A DNA stretch of 27,954 nt from CBDDRG01 sp051306415 (GCA_051306415.1 JBPPNE010000133.1:1-27954); one strand, 5' to 3'. Numbered from the stretch's first letter, positions 15,818 through 24,734 are shown. Translations and numbers: made by a program. The notes: generated by a model not told the origin, from the letters alone.

Positions 15818-16294
15818 ATGAGCGAATACCGACCCGTCGAAGGTAACTTCAGCCCCGACAATGCCCGCTTTGCTATCGTGGTGAGTCGCTGGAATGGCAA
15901 TATCACCGAAAACCTTCTCAAGGGCGCCCTGCGGGCATTGGCACGCCATGGTGTCGCTGATCAGGCCATCCAGGTCGTGCGTGTGCCCGGCGCTTTTGAG
16001 CTGCCGCTGGCCGCTAAAAAGGTTGCCGAGCTGGGCCGGGTCGATGCGGTTATCGTGCTCGGCTGCGTCATTCGTGGCGGCACCCCGCACTTCGAATACG
16101 TTTGCAGCGAATGCACGCGGGGGGTGGGTGAGGTGGCGCTGACGACGGGCATACCGATCGCTTTTGGCGTATTGACTACCGACGACCTGCGCCAGGCCGA
16201 GGACCGCTCCGCTGAGAACACTGAAAACAAGGGTGAGGAAGCGGCGTTGACGGCCCTGGAAATGGTGTCGTTGTTTCGCCAGTTGCAGGCCTGA
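15818..16294 (+). CDS. ribH: 6,7-dimethyl-8-ribityllumazine synthase RibH
   Basis: It condenses the pyrimidine intermediate with DHBP to lumazine, the substrate of RibE. The 158 residues contain FAIVVSRWNGNIT (pyrimidine site), VPGAFELP and GCVIRGGTPHFEYV with catalytic His 91, ending in NKGEEAALTALEM. ATG 15818 has AGGAA nine bases upstream. The enzyme assembles into shells in the family. It is preceded by an 87-bp gap after ribB, and nusB follows after three bases. Confidence 0.97.
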   Translation: MSEYRPVEGNFSPDNARFAIVVSRWNGNITENLLKGALRALARHGVADQAIQVVRVPGAFELPLAAKKVAELGRVDAVIVLGCVIRGGTPHFEYVCSECTRGVGEVALTTGIPIAFGVLTTDDLRQAEDRSAENTENKGEEAALTALEMVSLFRQLQA

Positions 16295-16297
16295 GCC

Positions 16298-16747
16298 GTG
16301 GCCGCGCCGCTGCCGTCGACCCGTAAAAAAGCGCGTCAACTATTGATCCAGGCGCTCTATCAATGGCAATCGGCGGGGGCCGATATCACCCGCATTGAAG
16401 CCGAGTTTTGTGCCGACAACGGCATGGCCAAGGTGGATGCGGCATTTTTCCATGAATTGTTGCATGGCATCCCTCGCCAACTGGTCGAGGTCGATGGCGC
16501 CTATAGCCCCTTCCTGGATCGCAAGATGGGCGATCTCGATCCGGTGTCGCGGGCCGTGTTGCGCTTGGGTGCCTATGAACTGCTGTACCGCATCGATGTG
16601 CCGTACAAAGTAGTTATCAACGAGGCGATCAATCTGGCCAAGATGTTTGGGCCAACTGATGCTCACAAGTACATCAATGGCGTCCTCGATAAAGTCGCCG
16701 CTCGCGTCCGGTCGGTGGAATTGTCAGCAACGCGCGAGCGCAGTTGA
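16298..16747 (+). CDS. nusB: Transcription antitermination factor NusB
   Basis: NusB binds boxA RNA with NusE (S10) in the rRNA antitermination complex. The 149 residues show the family's N-terminal RKKARQLLIQALYQWQ, the middle FLDRKMGDLDPVSRAVLRLGAYEL and the C-terminal KVVINEAINLAKMFG and YINGVLDKVA. GTG 16298 is used, three bases after the ribH stop; no nearby ATG retains the N-terminal helix. The ribH-nusB pairing is the rule in gammaproteobacteria. Confidence 0.96.
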   Translation: MAAPLPSTRKKARQLLIQALYQWQSAGADITRIEAEFCADNGMAKVDAAFFHELLHGIPRQLVEVDGAYSPFLDRKMGDLDPVSRAVLRLGAYELLYRIDVPYKVVINEAINLAKMFGPTDAHKYINGVLDKVAARVRSVELSATRERS

Positions 16748-16779
16748 CCGCCACCAAACACAACTGATACCAGTTCCTC

Positions 16780-17751
16780 ATGCCTACCGTTGGCCGCGAA
16801 TTTACCCTGATCAGGGCTTTTTTTGCCGACCGGCAGGCGGTTGTCGCCGACGTGCAGCTTGGCATTGGTGACGATTGCGCGCTGTTGGTGCCGAATCCCG
16901 GCGAAGTGCTTGCGGTTACCACTGATACGCTGGTCAGCGGGGTGCACTTTCCCGTCGATGGGCCCGCCGAGCAGATCGGTCAGCGGGCGTTGAGAGTCAA
17001 TCTGAGCGACCTCGCCGCAATGGGCGCGGAGCCGCGCTGGTTCCAGTTGGCGCTGACTCTACCGGTGGCAGATGATGCTTGGGTCGAAGCGTTTAGTCGT
17101 GGACTGTTCGCAGCGGCGAAAGCCTACAGTATTGCCCTGGTGGGCGGTGATACTACCCGTGGTCCACTGTGCATCACCATTACGGCAATCGGGGCCCTGC
17201 CAGCCGGTGAGGCGCTCCGTCGCGATGGCGCCAAGCCCGGTGATCGCATTTATGTCACCGGTACGCTCGGCGATGGTGCAGCGGGCCTCGCGGTCTTATC
17301 AGACCGTTCCGGGCAACCCCACCTCAACTATTTGCAGCAAAGGTATTGGCGGCCGAGCCCTCGGCTCGCCGAGGGGCGACTGCTGCGAGGCTTGGCGTCC
17401 GCGGCAATCGATATTTCAGACGGCCTGCTCGCTGATCTCGGCCATATCGCCCAACGCAGTGGCGTGGGCGCTCGCATTCACACTCAACGGCTGCCCGTAG
17501 CCGCCCCCCTCCGGCGATACGCCCACCAGACACAATGGCTGGACTGGGCGCTTGCCGGTGGCGATGACTACGAGCTGTGCTTTACCGTGCCGCCGGCGAA
17601 CCTCGATAGTGTCAACGCACTGGTGGCTTCGGGCCGGTTAGCCGCTACCCCGATTGGTTGGATCATCGCCGGCGCGGGCGTTGTCTGTCGCGACCAGTTG
17701 GGTCGGGATCGGGTCGTTGGCCGTGCCGGCTACGATCACTTCGAACGATGA
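16780..17751 (+). CDS. thiL: Thiamine-monophosphate kinase ThiL
   Basis: This 323-residue kinase makes thiamine pyrophosphate from thiamine monophosphate. Conserved pieces: GIGDDCALL (Mg binding, D31-D32), VTTDTLVSGVHF, LSDLAAMGAEPRW, GGDTTRGP, DISDGLLADLGHI and GGDDYELCF. The length is normal. ATG 16780 matches the family N-terminus (GREFTLIRAFF). The stop overlaps the start of pgpA (ATGA). Confidence 0.96.
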   Translation: MPTVGREFTLIRAFFADRQAVVADVQLGIGDDCALLVPNPGEVLAVTTDTLVSGVHFPVDGPAEQIGQRALRVNLSDLAAMGAEPRWFQLALTLPVADDAWVEAFSRGLFAAAKAYSIALVGGDTTRGPLCITITAIGALPAGEALRRDGAKPGDRIYVTGTLGDGAAGLAVLSDRSGQPHLNYLQQRYWRPSPRLAEGRLLRGLASAAIDISDGLLADLGHIAQRSGVGARIHTQRLPVAAPLRRYAHQTQWLDWALAGGDDYELCFTVPPANLDSVNALVASGRLAATPIGWIIAGAGVVCRDQLGRDRVVGRAGYDHFER

Positions 17752-18239
17752 CCGGTTCGGTGCTGTCCCCCAGCTTTCGGCAGCTCTGGCGTGATCCACT
17801 GCTGTTTGTTGCCTTTGGTTTCGGCAGCTGGCTTGCAGCCAAGGCCCCCGACACAGCGGGCTCCCTGGTGGCGCTATTGGCCGCTCCATTGCTACTTCAG
17901 TTGCCGATGTGGGGGCAGGGTTTGGTCCTCGTTATGGCGATTGCCGCGGGTATTCCGCTGTGTGGGCGCGCCGCCCGCAAACTCGGCGTTGCCGACCACC
18001 CCGGTATTGTCTGGGACGAATTCGCCGGATTGTGGCTTGCCCTGCTGGGGTTGCCCTTGGAGTGGCCTTGGCTTCTCGCGGGCTTTACGCTGTTTCGACT
18101 GTTTGATATCAGCAAGCCCTGGCCGATCTGCTGGCTGGATCGGAACCTGAAAGGGGGGCTCGGTATCATGCTGGATGATCTGGCAGCGGGGTGTTGTACT
18201 TTTCTGCTGCTCGCGCTCGCCGCATCCGTGATGGCTTGA
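17748..18239 (+). CDS. pgpA: Phosphatidylglycerophosphatase A PgpA
   Basis: This 163-residue inner-membrane phosphatase makes phosphatidylglycerol from its phosphate. Motifs are [42 protein letters not shown] and [13 protein letters not shown], with hydrophobic helices between them. ATG 17748 overlaps the thiL stop by four bases and gives the normal family length; the frame extends upstream without a family-like start. The thiL-pgpA pair is conserved. It is probably the last gene of the nrdR-rib-nus operon. Confidence 0.94.
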   Translation: MTGSVLSPSFRQLWRDPLLFVAFGFGSWLAAKAPDTAGSLVALLAAPLLLQLPMWGQGLVLVMAIAAGIPLCGRAARKLGVADHPGIVWDEFAGLWLALLGLPLEWPWLLAGFTLFRLFDISKPWPICWLDRNLKGGLGIMLDDLAAGCCTFLLLALAASVMA

Positions 18240-18262
18240 ATCCGATTCTTGTTTCACGAGCG

Positions 18263-18291
18263 TTTCGCCATTCCGGTTCGCCCGCTACAAT
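18263..18291 (+). promoter_or_regulatory. Weak promoter candidate for hisF
   Basis: TACAAT at 18286-18291 matches five of six bases of a -10 element. TTTCGC stands 17 bp upstream as a poor -35. It lies about 41 bp before the hisF start and would let hisF be transcribed apart from the pgpA operon. Confidence 0.35.
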
Positions 18292-18331
18292 TGCCGCTTG
18301 CGTTAACGATTCACCCAGGTTTACTGCCCCT

Positions 18332-19105
18332 ATGAGCACATTGGCGAAACGTATTATTCCCTGCCTGGATGTGGACAATGGCCGGGTGGTGAAGGGCGTC
18401 CAGTTCGTCGACATCCGCGACGCCGGCGATCCGGTAGAGGTGGCGCGCCGCTACAACAATGAGGGCGCCGACGAAATCACCTTCCTCGACATTACGGCAA
18501 GTCACCAGAATCGCGCGACCACACTGCATACGGTGGAGCGGATGGCGAGTGAGGTTTTTATTCCTCTCACCGTCGGTGGTGGCGTCCGCACCCTGGAGGA
18601 TATCCGCGCTTTGCTTCGCGCCGGTGCGGACAAGGTCGGCATCAACTCGGCGGCGGTGGCGGATCCGGACTTTGTGCGGCGTGCAGCGGATAAATTGGGC
18701 AGTCAGTGCATTGTCGTCGCCATCGACGCCAAGCGAACCAGTGCCGACGGAGAGCGGTCGCGCTGGGAGATTTTTACTCATGGCGGTCGCCGACCGACTG
18801 GTATCGATGCGGTGAGTTGGGCGGTGCGGATGGAAGCTTATGGGGCCGGCGAAATTCTGCTGACCAGCATGGACCGGGATGGCACCAAGGACGGCTTTGA
18901 CCTCGAACTGACTCGTGCCGTCAGCGACGCAGTGAGCGTTCCCCTGATCGCCTCCGGGGGAGTGGGAAAGCTGCAAGACTTGGTGGATGGCATTCAGCAG
19001 GGCGGCGCGGACGCCGTGCTAGCCGCGAGTATTTTCCATTTCGCCGAGTTCAGCATTGCCGCGGCGAAGGCTCACATGGCCAGCTGCGGTATTGAAATCC
19101 GCTGA
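18332..19105 (+). CDS. hisF: Imidazole glycerol phosphate synthase cyclase subunit HisF
   Basis: With HisH, it turns PRFAR into imidazole glycerol phosphate and AICAR in histidine synthesis. This is a 257-residue TIM barrel with [22 protein letters not shown] (catalytic Asp 13), [16 protein letters not shown] (second catalytic Asp) and [16 protein letters not shown] 18332 is the family start; the frame is open 141 bp further upstream but without homology. Unusually, hisB, hisH and hisA, which normally precede hisF, are not here; the gene stands alone after pgpA. Confidence 0.97.
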   Translation: MSTLAKRIIPCLDVDNGRVVKGVQFVDIRDAGDPVEVARRYNNEGADEITFLDITASHQNRATTLHTVERMASEVFIPLTVGGGVRTLEDIRALLRAGADKVGINSAAVADPDFVRRAADKLGSQCIVVAIDAKRTSADGERSRWEIFTHGGRRPTGIDAVSWAVRMEAYGAGEILLTSMDRDGTKDGFDLELTRAVSDAVSVPLIASGGVGKLQDLVDGIQQGGADAVLAASIFHFAEFSIAAAKAHMASCGIEIR

Positions 19106-19131
19106 ACGGTCAAACGTAGTGCGTATGCAAA

Positions 19132-19183
19132 AGGCTAGTAGCCTGTCGAACTTTCCTCAGTAGGGAAGTCTTAAGTCTGGCAG
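19132..19183. repeat. Compound hairpin between hisF and the convergent small gene
   Basis: Nested inverted repeats: outer CTAG/CTAG, AGCCTG/CAGGCT, and an inner ACTTTCC/GGGAAGT stem with one wobble and a six-base loop. The left arm also holds GGCTAGTAGCC, itself a palindrome. The structure lies between convergent genes and could be a two-way terminator, although no T-run follows; it could also be a small repeat element. Confidence 0.5.
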
Positions 19184-19187
19184 GCTC

Positions 19188-19463
19188 CTAGAGGTTGGGG
19201 CGGGCTGACCTGGTAAACAGGTTCAGCACGCGCGGCGAAGCGGCGCTTACGAACTTCACATAGTCGCCCACTGCCACCTCGGCTTGTTCGAGGGCGTCAT
19301 AGGGACCCATGGCAGGCCCTTCTCGCGTCGCGAAAAACCAGTAGTTCGCCAGTTTGAAAAAGCGGCCGCTACGAATTGGCACGGCGATATTTTCAACCGG
19401 TTCGTCTAGCCGCAGTTGTGAGACTACATGCGAGACTGGATGCGAACCTGCGCAGGTGCTCAT
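19188..19463 (-). CDS. Small conserved hypothetical protein (DUF6316-like)
   Basis: This 91-residue soluble protein has no signal or TM segment. The centre reads IRSGRFFKLANYWFFATREG, then MGPYDALEQAEVAVGDYVKFV; the RS-x-RFF...W-FATREG...GP-(F/Y)D pattern resembles a small family seen in pseudomonads (DUF6316, named from memory). ATG 19463 has AGAGGAAA seven bases upstream, a good ribosome-binding site, which supports it being a real gene. The function is unknown. It is convergent with hisF and lies downstream of ctpA in the same direction, with 153 bp between. Confidence 0.7.
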   Translation of the reverse strand: MSTCAGSHPVSHVVSQLRLDEPVENIAVPIRSGRFFKLANYWFFATREGPAMGPYDALEQAEVAVGDYVKFVSAASPRVLNLFTRSARPNL

Positions 19464-19539
19464 GGTTGGTTTCCTCTGTTCGACCGCACGCTGTAATAGA
19501 ATCAGTAAGCAGGCCGCGATTTACGCAATTGGCGGTAAG

Positions 19540-19566
19540 TGACTGCCAGGGTTTGTCCGGCAGTCA
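19540..19566 (-). terminator. Perfect 8-bp hairpin downstream of ctpA
   Basis: TGACTGCC (19540-19547) and GGCAGTCA (19559-19566) form a perfect stem with an 11-base loop, 51 bp after the ctpA stop. It lacks a T-run on the minus strand, so it may be a weak or Rho-assisted end, or an RNA-stability element. Confidence 0.35.
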
Positions 19567-19616
19567 GCTGTCATCAGCTACAAGATTTATATAGCAAATC
19601 AACGCCAATTGGCAAC

Positions 19617-20873
19617 CTATTCTTTTTTCAGAATTGTGAGGCCCTTCAATAAATTGAGTGCTTCCAGCAGCTGGTTGTCGTCCAAACCAGGCGCAGTCGG
19701 CGCCGCGTCTTGTTTGGTCAAGGGTTTGTCGGCATTACGCAGATGCTTTTCGAGGTTTGCCTCTTTGACTTCCGGCGGGCTGTCAAGATTGCGGATCTCC
19801 GCGCGCGCCACCCTGATGTCGGGCACGATACCCTGCGCCTGAATGGAGCGTCCACTGGGGGTGAAATAGCGGGCGGTGGTGAGCTTGATGGCTCGCCCAT
19901 CGGGCAGTGGGAGTACGCTCTGCACCGATCCTTTGCCAAAACTCTGGGTGCCCGTGACTACGGCCCGGTGCTGATCCTGAAGTGCGCCGGCAACAATTTC
20001 CGCCGCCGAGGCGGTACCCCCGTTGATCAGCAATACTATTGGAATACCCTTGAGCAGATCGCCAGGCGTCGCGGAAAATTCGCTGTTGGCCGATGCGGTG
20101 CGGCCTTTGGTGTAGACGATAAGGCCCTTTTCGAGGAGGATATCGGCCACTTCGACCGAGGCGGGTAACAGGCCGCCGGGGTTGTTGCGCAGATCGAGCA
20201 CGATACCCTTGAGAGGTTTTTCCTTGGCGAACATTTTTTCGATGTTCTTTTTGAAGTCGGCTGCCGTATCCACCTGAAATTGCGCGATGCGGATATAACC
20301 AAAGCCTGGCTCAAGAACGCGGCTGCGGACGCTCTGGGATTTTACCGCATCCCTGATGATCGAGAGCTCGATCGGCTTGTCGGTGCTGTCGCGGATAATC
20401 GTCAGCTTTACCGCGGTTCCCTTGGCGCCGCGCATCAACGCAATGGACTCCTCCAGCGACATACCCTGGATGGCTTTTTCATCAATCTTGACGATCAGAT
20501 CGCCGGGTTGTATCCCCGCTTTTGCGGCGGGGCTGTCATCAATGGGCGAGATCACCTTGACGAACCCGTCCTCCATGCCGACCTCGATGCCGAGGCCACC
20601 AAATTCGCCGGTGGTTTGTTCCTGCAGTTCGCTATAGCTATCGGCTTTCAGAAAAGCGGAGTGGGGATCCAGCTCACCCACCAGACCGGTGATGGCATTT
20701 TCGATCAGGGTTTTATCGTCGACCTCCTCGACATAGGATGAGCGAATCTGCTCAAAAATTTGTGCAAAAAGCTGTAGCTCTGCCAACGGCAAGCGGGCGT
20801 TTTCTGGTGCTTCCTCTGCGTGCAGCGTTGGCGTCAGGGCTAGCAGCAGACAACAGCGGAGAACGAATTTCAT
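19617..20873 (-). CDS. ctpA: Carboxyl-terminal processing protease CtpA (S41)
   Basis: This 418-residue periplasmic serine protease trims or degrades envelope proteins, often peptidoglycan hydrolases. It has a signal peptide (MKFVLRCCLLLALTPTLHA), an N-terminal helical part, a PDZ domain (about 92-165, GLGIEVGMEDGFVKV...GDLIVKI) and an S41 core with LDLRNNPGG, the nucleophile Ser 289 (GGTASAAEIVAGAL) and Lys 314 (SFGKGSVQ). ATG 20873 fits the signal peptide; the frame extends nine codons further upstream. It follows envC by 70 bp, and gpmI-envC-ctpA is a conserved pseudomonad order. CtpA-type proteases in pseudomonads work with outer-membrane lipoprotein adaptors; none is seen nearby. Confidence 0.95.
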   Translation of the reverse strand: MKFVLRCCLLLALTPTLHAEEAPENARLPLAELQLFAQIFEQIRSSYVEEVDDKTLIENAITGLVGELDPHSAFLKADSYSELQEQTTGEFGGLGIEVGMEDGFVKVISPIDDSPAAKAGIQPGDLIVKIDEKAIQGMSLEESIALMRGAKGTAVKLTIIRDSTDKPIELSIIRDAVKSQSVRSRVLEPGFGYIRIAQFQVDTAADFKKNIEKMFAKEKPLKGIVLDLRNNPGGLLPASVEVADILLEKGLIVYTKGRTASANSEFSATPGDLLKGIPIVLLINGGTASAAEIVAGALQDQHRAVVTGTQSFGKGSVQSVLPLPDGRAIKLTTARYFTPSGRSIQAQGIVPDIRVARAEIRNLDSPPEVKEANLEKHLRNADKPLTKQDAAPTAPGLDDNQLLEALNLLKGLTILKKE

Positions 20874-20943
20874 AGCGGCGCCTCGTGTGTTCCCGGACAT
20901 CCTGGCCGGGTGTTAATAATGCGGGTACTCAAATGCGGGTTAC

Positions 20944-22218
20944 TCAGGCTTTTGACCTGAGCCAGGGCTGAGGGTCGATAGGCCGCCCCTGGTGGCGTAT
21001 TTCAAAGTACAGGGCGCTTTGGCCTGCGCCACCGGTATTGCCCACCCGGGCTACCACTTCGCCGCCAGCCACCTGGTCGCCGGTCTTCTTGAGCAATACC
21101 TGATTATGGGCGTAAAGGCTCAGATAACCGCCGCCGTGATCGACGATGAGCAACAGGCCATGGCCTCGTAGGTAGTCGGCGAAGACCACCGTGCCCCGAT
21201 GTATCGCACGCACCGGCGTGCCCTCTGCGGCAAGCACCAACCAGCCCTGCCAGCTTATGCTGGCAGCCCGCACAGCGCCATATCGATTCGCCACAACACC
21301 CTCTGTGGGCCAGGGTAGGCGACCGCGCTGGCTGTGGAACACACTGTTTGCGGCGCCTGACGAGCTTGCGATGGCCGGTTCATCGCTAGCTTTAGTGGCC
21401 CATTGGGAGGTGTTATCACCCGGCTCCTCAAATTCATCCGTTGCTGAGGCAGCTTTTTCGGCAGCCGCCTGGGCGGCGGCCAAAGCCCGCTTTTGTCGCT
21501 CTGATTCCAGCGTTTTAATAATCAGCTCAATGGCCTGCTGCTCCGCTGACAACTGTTGCAGTCGACTGTTGCCGGTGTCCATCTGCTGCCCAATCGCCGC
21601 CAGCAGTTGCGCCCGCTCGCGCCGCCGGGCGGTCAGTTCGAGTTGTTGTTGCTGAAGCTGTTCTCGACGTGCTACGAGTTCCGCCTGCTTGCTATCGATG
21701 GTGATTTTGAGTGTATCGAGGTGGCTGAGGGTTTGTCGGTAGCGGGTGAGTTTGTCGCGGCGAGCGGCCAGGAAATAATCGTAGTAGCGGAGGTTGCGGC
21801 CCAGACTCTGGGGATCTTCCATATTGAATACCAGCTTGACCGGTTCCTGGCGACCGAGCCGATAGGCGGCGGCGATGTCCGCGGCAATGTGCTGGAGCTG
21901 CTTTTTACTAGCGGCCTCCAGGGCGAGTAGCTGCTCGCTGAGTTTGGACAGTTGAGTATTGAGCTCGGTGATGCCGTGCTCGACTGCCTGCATGCGGGTT
22001 TGAATGTCCGCTGCCCCCAGCTCGGTGGCGCGCAATTCGTTGGCCAGTTGCTGGCGCTGTGTGGTGGCGTCCCGCAGCTGGTCCTGAAGTCGGGAAATCT
22101 CGCCTTTGAGGGCTTCAAGTTTGCCGTGTTCCGCTTCCTCGCCCGCCAGTGCGGTGCCGGCGAACAGCGCTAGCAGGTACCGCGCTAGCAGGCGCGGGGC
22201 GGGCAAGCGCGTGGCCAC
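20944..22218 (-). CDS. envC: EnvC-like amidase activator (coiled coil plus LytM domain)
   Basis: This 424-residue periplasmic protein activates septal N-acetylmuramoyl-L-alanine amidases during division. A signal peptide ends near TALA-G (about 25). A long coiled coil spans about 28-255, with regular leucines and Gln/Glu/Arg-rich stretches, followed by a low-complexity linker and a LytM (M23) domain (about 300-420). The domain lacks the HxGxD ligands (SWQGWLV in their place) and has LYFEIR, so it is non-enzymatic, as in E. coli EnvC. The start is GTG 22218, as no in-frame ATG precedes the signal. It begins 22 bp after gpmI and is probably co-transcribed with it. Confidence 0.93.
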   Translation of the reverse strand: MATRLPAPRLLARYLLALFAGTALAGEEAEHGKLEALKGEISRLQDQLRDATTQRQQLANELRATELGAADIQTRMQAVEHGITELNTQLSKLSEQLLALEAASKKQLQHIAADIAAAYRLGRQEPVKLVFNMEDPQSLGRNLRYYDYFLAARRDKLTRYRQTLSHLDTLKITIDSKQAELVARREQLQQQQLELTARRRERAQLLAAIGQQMDTGNSRLQQLSAEQQAIELIIKTLESERQKRALAAAQAAAEKAASATDEFEEPGDNTSQWATKASDEPAIASSSGAANSVFHSQRGRLPWPTEGVVANRYGAVRAASISWQGWLVLAAEGTPVRAIHRGTVVFADYLRGHGLLLIVDHGGGYLSLYAHNQVLLKKTGDQVAGGEVVARVGNTGGAGQSALYFEIRHQGRPIDPQPWLRSKA

Positions 22219-22240
22219 AGGATTGATCCAGTGCGGTTGT

Positions 22241-23788
22241 TCAGGTTGCAGAGATCAGCGAGTGGCCGGTCATGTCGGCAGGTTGGGGTAGACCGAGAAG
22301 TGCCAATACGGTGGGTGCGACATCGGCAATGCTGCCACCGGCAGCCAGCTGTACGGATCGCCTACCACAGTAAACCAGGGGAATGGGTGTGGTGGTGTGG
22401 GAGGTCAGCACCTGGCCGCTGGCGTGGTCGAGCATTTCTTCAACATTGCCGTGATCCGCGGTGATGAGGCATTCGCCACCGACGCCGGCAAGCGCTTCGG
22501 TGATTCGGCCGAGACATTGATCGAGCGCTTCGACCGCTTTCACCGCGGCGCTGAAAATGCCGGTATGGCCGACCATGTCGCCATTGGCGAAGTTGCACAC
22601 GATCAGGTCGTAACTGCCGGCATGGATGGCGCCGATCAGCTGGTCGGTGACCTCAGGCGCGCTCATCTCGGGTTGAAGATCATAGGTGGCCACCTTGGGG
22701 GAGGGCACCAGGATACGGTCTTCGCCGGGATAGGGCTCTTCGCGCCCGCCGTTGAAAAAGAAGGTGACGTGAGCGTATTTTTCAGTCTCCGCGATGCGCA
22801 GCTGGGTTCTGCCTAGACTGGAGAGATATTCGCCCAAGGTATTGCGAAGCTCCGCGGTTGGAAAGGCGCAACTCGCCGCGATATCGCTGCCGTATTCAGT
22901 GGTCATTACGAAGCCGGCCAGCCGTGGGCACGTGCGGCGGGGGAAGCCTGAAAAATTGGTGTCGACCAAGGCGTGGGTGAGCTGACGGGCGCGGTCGGGG
23001 CGGAAATTCATGAAAATCACCGCGTCGCCATCGGCAATGTGGACCTCGGGCTCGGCCTCGGTGCGGATAAGAGTCGGCCGGACAAATTCGTCGTTTTCGC
23101 CGCGCGCGTAGGCCTGTTCGAGTGCTGTCAGCGCGTCCGGGAAACCGTATTCGGCGCGGGCTTCGGTCAGCAGCTCATAGGCCAGTTGGGTCCGATCCCA
23201 GCGCTGATCCCGATCCATCGCGTAGTAGCGCCCGGTAATGGACGCAAGGCGCCCGATTCCCAGCGCGCGAAACTTCGCCGCAGCCTTTTCGAGCGATGCC
23301 CGGGCACTGCGGGGCGGCGTGTCGCGACCATCGAGGAAAGCGTGCAGATAGAGTTTGCTGGCACCGCGTTGGGCGGCGAGGTCGAGGACGGCGAGCATCT
23401 GGTCTTCGTGGCTGTGGACGCCACCTTGCGACAGCAAGCCGAGGATGTGCACTGCGCCACCGCCACCGACGGCCGTGTCGATGGCTTGGATATACGCCGG
23501 ATTGGCAAAGAATTCACCATCGCTAATCGCCTTGTTGATGCGAGTGAAATTCTGGTAAATCACCCGGCCGGCGCCGATGGTCATGTGGCCGACTTCCGAG
23601 TTGCCCATCTGGCCTTCTGGCAGACCGACGGCGAGTCCGGAGCACTGAATAAGAGTGGTAGGACGTTGGCTCCATAACCGGCGCCAAACGGGGCATTGAG
23701 CCGCGGCGATGGCGTTGGATTCAGCGGCATCGCTGTGGCCCCAACCGTCGAGAATAAGCAGAACCAAGGGCTTTTTGGCGTCGTTCAT
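22241..23788 (-). CDS. gpmI: 2,3-bisphosphoglycerate-independent phosphoglycerate mutase GpmI
   Basis: It interconverts 3- and 2-phosphoglycerate in glycolysis and gluconeogenesis with two Mn ions. The 515 residues equal the family's usual length. LILDGWG (metal ligand D14), [17 protein letters not shown] with phosphoserine Ser 64, [38 protein letters not shown] and [10 protein letters not shown] are all present. ATG 23788 begins [17 protein letters not shown]. It leads the gpmI-envC-ctpA set and diverges from yibN across a 228-bp gap. Confidence 0.98.
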   Translation of the reverse strand: MNDAKKPLVLLILDGWGHSDAAESNAIAAAQCPVWRRLWSQRPTTLIQCSGLAVGLPEGQMGNSEVGHMTIGAGRVIYQNFTRINKAISDGEFFANPAYIQAIDTAVGGGGAVHILGLLSQGGVHSHEDQMLAVLDLAAQRGASKLYLHAFLDGRDTPPRSARASLEKAAAKFRALGIGRLASITGRYYAMDRDQRWDRTQLAYELLTEARAEYGFPDALTALEQAYARGENDEFVRPTLIRTEAEPEVHIADGDAVIFMNFRPDRARQLTHALVDTNFSGFPRRTCPRLAGFVMTTEYGSDIAASCAFPTAELRNTLGEYLSSLGRTQLRIAETEKYAHVTFFFNGGREEPYPGEDRILVPSPKVATYDLQPEMSAPEVTDQLIGAIHAGSYDLIVCNFANGDMVGHTGIFSAAVKAVEALDQCLGRITEALAGVGGECLITADHGNVEEMLDHASGQVLTSHTTTPIPLVYCGRRSVQLAAGGSIADVAPTVLALLGLPQPADMTGHSLISAT

Positions 23789-23820
23789 GGGTGGGCGGGA
23801 ATCCGTCGAGGGTGTACTGC

Positions 23821-23844
23821 GATTGCGCGGGAGATTGCGCGGGA
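23821..23844. repeat. Perfect 12-bp tandem duplication upstream of gpmI
   Basis: GATTGCGCGGGA occurs twice back to back (23821-23832 and 23833-23844), between the gpmI start and a possible minus-strand -10 (TACTAT, 23850-23845). It may be a duplicated operator or simple slippage. Confidence 0.6.
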
Positions 23845-23965
23845 ATAGTACCTTCTAGGGCAGCTAAACACCATTCGCGCCGCTGTGGCGAACTCTGCCA
23901 CTCGCGGGTGGGCGTGGCTGCGTGCTGGTTTTGCGCTGATTGCCGGGCGGCGGCGGCAACTTGTG

Positions 23966-23971
23966 TATACT
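23966..23971 (+). promoter_or_regulatory. Likely -10 element of the yibN-grxC-secB operon
   Basis: TATACT at 23966-23971 matches five of six -10 bases and stands 45 bp before the yibN GTG. The -35 region is GC-rich and unconvincing. The resulting leader would contain a small GCCCGC-CAA-GCGGGC hairpin (23983-23997). Confidence 0.5.
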
Positions 23972-24016
23972 ATCGCGCCCCTGCCCGCCAAGCGGGCCGC
24001 AGCGAGGTGTCGATCG

Positions 24017-24427
24017 GTGGATTTTTTCGTTTTCGTCAATGAACAGTGGATCCTTGTCAGCCTGTTGCTCGCGCTGGTTTACCTGTTGGTATTTTCCGAA
24101 CATATCAAGGCGGGTAAGCAGCTGTCGGTTCACGACCTGACCCGACTCGTCAATCGCGACGAGGCGATTCTGGTCGATGTGCGCGACGGCAAGGAGTTTC
24201 AGGGCGGCCACATTGCCGGTGCCATCAATATCCCCCTCGCGAAGCTGGACGAGCGGTTGGCGGAGCTCGATAAATTCAAGGCCAAGACAGTCATCGTTGT
24301 CGACAAGCTGGGTCAGCAGTCGGGGTCGGTGGGGCGGAAGTTGCGCCAGGCCGGCTTCGAGGTTTGCCGCTTGCGCGGTGGCATGAGCGAGTGGCAGAGC
24401 CAGAGCCTGCCCGTAATCGCGAAATGA
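24017..24427 (+). CDS. yibN: Membrane-anchored rhodanese-like protein YibN
   Basis: This 136-residue protein has one N-terminal TM helix (about 10-27) and a single rhodanese-like domain (about 36-130). Where active rhodaneses carry the catalytic Cys of the C-x-x-G-x-R loop, this protein has Asp 96 (VIVVDKLGQQS); the only Cys (117) lies elsewhere. It should therefore have no sulfurtransferase activity, like E. coli YibN. GTG 24017 is chosen: GAGGTG lies upstream, and it begins directly before the TM anchor; longer frames add a GC-rich, unlikely N-terminus. yibN-grxC-secB is a conserved order, and the gene overlaps grxC by four bases. Confidence 0.9.
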   Translation: MDFFVFVNEQWILVSLLLALVYLLVFSEHIKAGKQLSVHDLTRLVNRDEAILVDVRDGKEFQGGHIAGAINIPLAKLDERLAELDKFKAKTVIVVDKLGQQSGSVGRKLRQAGFEVCRLRGGMSEWQSQSLPVIAK

Positions 24428-24708
24428 ATACGGCTATGCGTAAAGTCGTTCTTTACGGCACCCGCTTCTGCCCTTACTGCGTTGCCGCCCGCCATCTGTT
24501 GAAAGCCAAGAGCGTAGCCTTTGACGATATCCCGGTCGATGGCAATTCGGCATTGCGACGGCAGGTAATGGCGCGCAGTGGCCGTGATACGGTGCCGCAG
24601 ATCTGGATTGGCGATACCCATGTTGGCGGCTACGATGAGTTGAGGGCGCTTGAGGCTGCCGATGAGCTCGATACGCTGCTGTGCATCGACGGCGACAGCG
24701 GCGGTTAG
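24424..24708 (+). CDS. grxC: Glutaredoxin 3 (GrxC)
   Basis: This is a 94-residue glutathione-dependent disulfide reductase. It has the CPYC active site (C16, C19), the TVPQIWIGDTHVGGYDEL segment with the cis-Pro and glutathione-binding loop, and normal length for a class I bacterial glutaredoxin. ATG 24424 overlaps the yibN stop (ATGA); ATG 24436 (MRKVVLYG) is an alternative nearer the family start. secB follows by 26 bp. Confidence 0.95.
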   Translation: MNTAMRKVVLYGTRFCPYCVAARHLLKAKSVAFDDIPVDGNSALRRQVMARSGRDTVPQIWIGDTHVGGYDELRALEAADELDTLLCIDGDSGG

Positions 24709-24734
24709 CGGATGTTAACGATGAGAGAGAACGC

